Source of the DNA: Rhodospirillaceae bacterium UBA6608
GTDB taxonomy: Bacteria > Pseudomonadota > Alphaproteobacteria > Rhodospirillales_A > Casp-alpha2
DNA: 26,476 nt
Direction of reading: 5' to 3'
NCBI GenBank assembly: GCA_002433335.1
Contig: DJHY01000307.1
Coordinates: 1-26,476, forward strand
This document shows, piece after piece, positions 23,443-26,476 of this stretch; positions within the stretch are counted from its first letter, which is position 1; every line of letters starts with the position of its first letter. The notes beneath the pieces were generated by a model that did no database searches, was not told where the DNA came from, and saw only the letters and a list, made by a program, of their open reading frames with translations. A program made the translations under genes and the position numbers.

Positions 23443-24057
23443 TCAGAAGTTACCTTCGACCACAGTCAGGCCCAGGCTGTGCCAAGCCTGCATCCCGCCC
23501 CGGTAGTACATGATTTTGTCCGCGGGATAGCCTTCGCGCAGCATGGCCTTGATCGCCATCGGCGATTGGCCGCACCAAGGTCCATTGCAGAACAACAGAA
23601 CCTTTTCCGCGTTCTTGCAGTCCCATTTTTTATCCGGCCCACGGGTGCAGCCGACTTCATTCAGGCGTTCGGCCATTTGCGTATAAGGCATGTTGATCGC
23701 ACCGGGGATGGTGCCTTTGACGTGCCATTCTACGGTCCGCCCATCGATCAGCTTGCCGCCCGATTTGGCGAAGTCCAGCAACTCGACCTCTCCGACCGTG
23801 GTCACGCCGGGCGCGACCTGCATCGGCTGAATGCAGAACGGCGGGCATTTGCGCGACGTTTTGGCGTAATCCTCGTGGATCTTATTGGCGAGATCCTGGT
23901 TACGCATGATCTTTACCGGGCCGTCAGCGGTGGGCACCATCACGCTGGGGGTGCGGGCGTTGATCTTTACTTCCATGTTGGCGTCATCGTTCGCCTGAAC
24001 CGGCATCGCGCCGACCAGAACGAACAGACTGAGCAAGGCAATAAGAATACGCGTCAT
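23443..24057 (-). CDS. Periplasmic rhodanese-like protein with six cysteines
   Basis: The 204-residue precursor has a signal peptide (RILIALLSLFVLVGAMPVQA, cleavage near residue 22). After it comes a CPPFC motif (Cys71, Cys75) and a rhodanese domain from about residue 90: LIDGRTVEWHVKGTIPGAINMPY, then VLLFCNGPWCGQSPMA with candidate catalytic Cys157 and a second Cys162. Cys137 and Cys147 sit in an insertion between them. It may transfer sulfur or act as a thiol-redox or metal-binding protein in the periplasm; I cannot decide. A strong ribosome site, GGAGAGGAG (24065-24073, minus strand), precedes the ATG. It converges on tonB with 5 bp between stops. Confidence 0.88.
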   Translation of the reverse strand: MTRILIALLSLFVLVGAMPVQANDDANMEVKINARTPSVMVPTADGPVKIMRNQDLANKIHEDYAKTSRKCPPFCIQPMQVAPGVTTVGEVELLDFAKSGGKLIDGRTVEWHVKGTIPGAINMPYTQMAERLNEVGCTRGPDKKWDCKNAEKVLLFCNGPWCGQSPMAIKAMLREGYPADKIMYYRGGMQAWHSLGLTVVEGNF

Positions 24058-24091
24058 GGGATGTCTCCTCTCCGTTATTTTATGATTAATG

Positions 24092-24122
24092 AATATGATG
24101 GAGAGGACCGCGAAACTGTCAA
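24092..24122 (-). promoter_or_regulatory. Putative sigma-70-type promoter for the rhodanese-like gene
   Basis: On the minus strand a perfect TTGACA (24117-24122) is followed after 19 bp by CATATT (24092-24097), inside the only clearly AT-rich stretch of the window. The spacer is longer than ideal; a shifted -10 within the same AT-rich run is possible. The -35 lies in the 72-bp gap just beyond the stop of the upstream hydratase gene, suggesting that the rhodanese gene is a separate transcription unit. Confidence 0.4.
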
Positions 24123-24129
24123 GCGGCGA

Positions 24130-24987
24130 TTACCAAGTCGCTTCGGCTTTCATCGCAATCGGCCCGTCCGGGCGCGCCGTCCATAGGGTCAGCCCGCCGT
24201 CTTGTTCCGACGCGTTCAGAACCATCGGCGCGGTATCGTACAGTGGCGATTGAGAGCGGAAATCGAACCGCTTCGGCGTATTTCCCCGCAACTCCGTCGC
24301 GAAGGCGATCAGCATTGCTGCCTGCAACGGGCCGTGTACGACCAAGCCCGGATAGCCCTCGATGCCCGTCGTATAGGGGCGATCGTAGTGAATTCGATGG
24401 CCGTTGAATGTCAGGGCCGAATAGCGGAAAAGCAGGGGCGCGCTGGGGTCGATGATGCGTTGATGGGCGCCGGCTTCGGCCGCGGGCGGCGCCTTTCCCG
24501 CGCCACCGCCGGTGTCGGCCCCGCGATAGACGATGTCCTGCCGTTCCGTCACCATCGCTTGGCCTTCGACCGAGATCACATGTTCCACCGTCGCGAAGCA
24601 CAACAGGCCGCTGCGCCCTTCCTTGGCGGTGACATCAAGAATTTTCGATGCGCGCCGCACGACATCGCCAACACGCAGCGGGCCATGAAATTCCAGGCCA
24701 CCGCCCGCCCACATCCGGCGCGGCAACGGCACAGGCGGCAGGAACCCGCCCCGCGCCGGATGGCCGTCCTCGCCCAGGGTCGCGGTCGGCGCCGCAGGTT
24801 GGGCCAGGCAGAAATGGATCAACGCGGGGGCAGCATCGCCCGCTTGCGGATCGTCGCCCGCAAGGTCGAGCGTCGCCCGATATTTACGGACAAGGTCAGC
24901 GGTCAAAACGTCGTCCGCCGTGGTCTCGCGTCCGATCCAGGTTCGCAGATGATCCAGATCGAACGGCGTGTCGCCCGCGTCGCTCAT
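24130..24987 (-). CDS. MaoC/FAS1-like double-hotdog acyl-CoA hydratase (mesaconyl/itaconyl-CoA hydratase type)
   Basis: The 285-residue protein has two hotdog halves. The N-terminal half includes PLPRRMWAGGGLEFHGPL and a QDIVYR end. The C-terminal half has the hydratase-2 active-site pattern FNGHRIHYD (Asn195 to Asp202) followed by GLVVHGPLQAAML with His218. This architecture and length match the Meh (mesaconyl-C4-CoA hydratase) and Ich (itaconyl-CoA hydratase) group. The ATG at 24987 lies 2 bp beyond the stop of the CoA-transferase gene, so the two are in one operon; longer upstream extensions in this frame only shadow that gene. Substrate specificity is inferred from context. Confidence 0.85.
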   Translation of the reverse strand: MSDAGDTPFDLDHLRTWIGRETTADDVLTADLVRKYRATLDLAGDDPQAGDAAPALIHFCLAQPAAPTATLGEDGHPARGGFLPPVPLPRRMWAGGGLEFHGPLRVGDVVRRASKILDVTAKEGRSGLLCFATVEHVISVEGQAMVTERQDIVYRGADTGGGAGKAPPAAEAGAHQRIIDPSAPLLFRYSALTFNGHRIHYDRPYTTGIEGYPGLVVHGPLQAAMLIAFATELRGNTPKRFDFRSQSPLYDTAPMVLNASEQDGGLTLWTARPDGPIAMKAEATW

Positions 24988-24989
24988 GA

Positions 24990-26126
24990 TCAGCCCTGTT
25001 CCTTGATGCCGTCGATCGGCTGGTGATCGCCGACGCTGGGCACCGCGCCGTAGGTCCGCGCGTCTTCGTCCATGAAGATCGGCGGCGGCGCCGGATACGA
25101 AACGGGTCCTTCGGGCGTGTCGACCGTGATACGGCGCAAGTGCGGATGTGCCGCCAAACCACCCATGTCGTTGACAAAGGCGAAGGCGACGTCGGCGGCC
25201 GTCAATCGCTCGACCGACTGCGGTACGTCCAACTCGCCAAAGGTTCCACCGACCAGGGCATCGGTCTCGGCGCGATTTTCCACGCGGGCGACGTTGGTGC
25301 AGAACCTGGGGTCGGTGATTGCTTCGGGCTGGCGCAGGAATTCCTGACAGAATTTCGCCCATTCACGCTCACTCTGGATCGAGATCAAAACCGGCGTGCC
25401 TTCCTTGGTCGTGAACACGCCATAGGGGGCGACCGACGGGTGGGCCAAACCAATGCGCTTGGGCGGCTTGCCGCCTTCCTGATGCATCAGGGGGACCGTC
25501 AGCCATTCGGCCATGACGTCGAACATGGAAACACGGATATCGGCTCCTTCGCCGGTGATGCCACGGGCCAACAGGGCCTCCAACACCGCTGCATGGGCCG
25601 TCGCGCCCGTCGCTACATCGACGATCGACATACCGACCCGTGCCGGTTCGGCCGGGCCGCCGGTGATCGAACACAGGCCCGATTCCGCCTGAATCAAAAG
25701 GTCATACGCCTTGCGCTCGGCATAGGGTCCGGTGTCGCCGTAGCCGCTGATTGAGCAGATGACCAGACGGGGATGGGTCTTGCGCAGGGTTTCGCGACCG
25801 AATCCCAAACGCTCGACCGCACCCGGCTTGAGATTCTGGATGAACACGTCGGCCTGATCCAGCAGGGCTTGCAGGGCTTCCTTGCCCTCGGGCTTGGTCA
25901 AGTCGAGAACGATCGATTCCTTGCCGCGGTTCAACCATACGAAATAGCTGCTCTGCCCAGAGGCGACGTCGTCATAACCCCGGGCGAAATCGCCCTCGGC
26001 CCGTTCGATCTTGATCACGCGGGCCCCGGCATCGGCCAGGCGCGCCGAACAGAACGGAGCGGCGACGGCTTGTTCCAGGGCGACGACGGTAAGCCCCTTA
26101 AGGGGCTGATTGTTCTTGGATGTCAT
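24990..26126 (-). CDS. CaiB/BaiF-type (class III) CoA-transferase
   Basis: Class III CoA-transferases move CoA between a donor acyl-CoA and a free acid through an aspartyl-CoA intermediate. The 378-residue product has the family landmarks: GLTVVALEQAVAAPFCSARLADAGARVIKIE at the N-terminus, NRGKESIVLDL, FIQNLKPGAVERLG, SISGYGDTGPYAERKAYD with Asp142 as the expected nucleophile, and RVGMSIVDVATG. Length is normal for a single-subunit enzyme. An AGAGG lies rather far from the ATG, and an A/T run abuts the start. The gene sits between an acyl-CoA dehydrogenase and a MaoC-type hydratase, pointing to activation of a dicarboxylic or branched acid for degradation. Confidence 0.93.
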   Translation of the reverse strand: MTSKNNQPLKGLTVVALEQAVAAPFCSARLADAGARVIKIERAEGDFARGYDDVASGQSSYFVWLNRGKESIVLDLTKPEGKEALQALLDQADVFIQNLKPGAVERLGFGRETLRKTHPRLVICSISGYGDTGPYAERKAYDLLIQAESGLCSITGGPAEPARVGMSIVDVATGATAHAAVLEALLARGITGEGADIRVSMFDVMAEWLTVPLMHQEGGKPPKRIGLAHPSVAPYGVFTTKEGTPVLISIQSEREWAKFCQEFLRQPEAITDPRFCTNVARVENRAETDALVGGTFGELDVPQSVERLTAADVAFAFVNDMGGLAAHPHLRRITVDTPEGPVSYPAPPPIFMDEDARTYGAVPSVGDHQPIDGIKEQG

Positions 26127-26145
26127 TTTTTAAAAAGACCTCTGG

Positions 26146-26476
26146 TTAGAAAGAGCGGGGCATTCCCAGAATGTGCTCAGCGACGTAGCTGAGGATCAGG
26201 TTGGTCGAAATCGGCGCAACTTGGTAAAGCCGCGTTTCGCGGAACTTGCGCTCGACATCGTATTCGCAGGCGAAACCGAAGCCGCCGTGATACTGCAGGC
26301 AAGCGTTGGCCGCTTCCCACGACGCCTTGGCCGCCAGGTACTTCGCCATGTTGGCTTGCGCGCCGCAAGGTTCCTTGGCGTCGTACAAACGGCATGCTTC
26401 GTAGCGCATCAGGTTCGCGGCTTCGACCTCGATGAAGCATTCGGCGATGGGAAACTGCACGCCCTGGTTCTGGCCG
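26146..26476 (-). CDS. Acyl-CoA dehydrogenase, C-terminal part (gene continues beyond window)
   Basis: The visible 109 codons end at the TAA at 26146-26148 and the frame stays open to the right edge, so the N-terminal part is missing. GQNQGMQFPIAE, then ANMAKYLAAKASWEAANACLQYHGGFGFACEYDVERKFRETRLYQ is the typical C-terminal helical domain of flavin acyl-CoA dehydrogenases. It contains the GGFGF turn and the ERKFRETR stretch near the flavin and tetramer interface. It is the upstream member of the minus-strand operon with the CoA-transferase, 19 bp away. The substrate cannot be told from this part. Confidence 0.92.
   Translation of the reverse strand, partial: GQNQGVQFPIAECFIEVEAANLMRYEACRLYDAKEPCGAQANMAKYLAAKASWEAANACLQYHGGFGFACEYDVERKFRETRLYQVAPISTNLILSYVAEHILGMPRSF

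Overview
The window comes from a high-GC proteobacterial chromosome. Protein content and style (CobH/L/I/J/M-type corrin genes, an MmcB-family DNA repair protein, a UPF0260 protein, a CaiB/MaoC/acyl-CoA dehydrogenase block, dense ATGA start/stop overlaps) point to an alphaproteobacterium, most likely near Rhodospirillales. That placement is inference. No rRNA, tRNA, CRISPR, insertion sequence or phage gene was seen. Genes fill almost all of the window. The largest gaps are about 145 bp (2020-2164), 122 bp (20267-20388) and 113 bp (11223-11335).

Left part (1-2019): the end of a conserved hypothetical gene and a membrane-anchored TPR protein. Cobalamin region (2165-13317): cbiX, cobH, cobL, cobI, a cbiG-cobJ fusion and cobM form a rightward operon, mostly with 4-bp ATGA overlaps. 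cobK and cbiD run leftward and meet cobM tail to tail. A FocA-like channel, a SCO1 copper chaperone and cobB follow on the plus strand. Together these encode cobalt insertion into sirohydrochlorin and the ring steps through to cob(II)yrinate a,c-diamide. Because CbiX, CbiG and CbiD are present while CobG, CobF and CobNST are absent here, the set reads as the oxygen-independent, early-cobalt pathway despite Cob-style naming. The genes for sirohydrochlorin synthesis, adenosylation, later amidation and cobalt uptake are not in the window.

Middle part (13360-19760): housekeeping and less-characterised genes. These are a UPF0260 protein, a DapA-superfamily aldolase-like protein lacking the DapA arginine, a YgjP-type zinc metallopeptidase, Ada (alkylation repair and regulator) converging on mmcB, a YjbQ-family protein, and a small two-helix membrane protein coupled to a TPR/2-oxoglutarate oxygenase fusion.

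Copper region (19832-24057): a DUF2946-type secreted or membrane protein, an OprC/NosA-like TonB-dependent copper receptor with the CxxxM and HxM copper-ligand motifs, a TonB protein whose start overlaps the receptor stop, and a convergent periplasmic six-cysteine rhodanese-like protein. With the SCO1 protein this gives the window a second theme of copper acquisition and delivery.

Right end (24130-26476, minus strand): acyl-CoA dehydrogenase (partial), CaiB-type CoA-transferase and a double-hotdog MaoC/Meh-type hydratase, a carboxylic-acid catabolism operon resembling itaconate or mesaconate utilisation modules.
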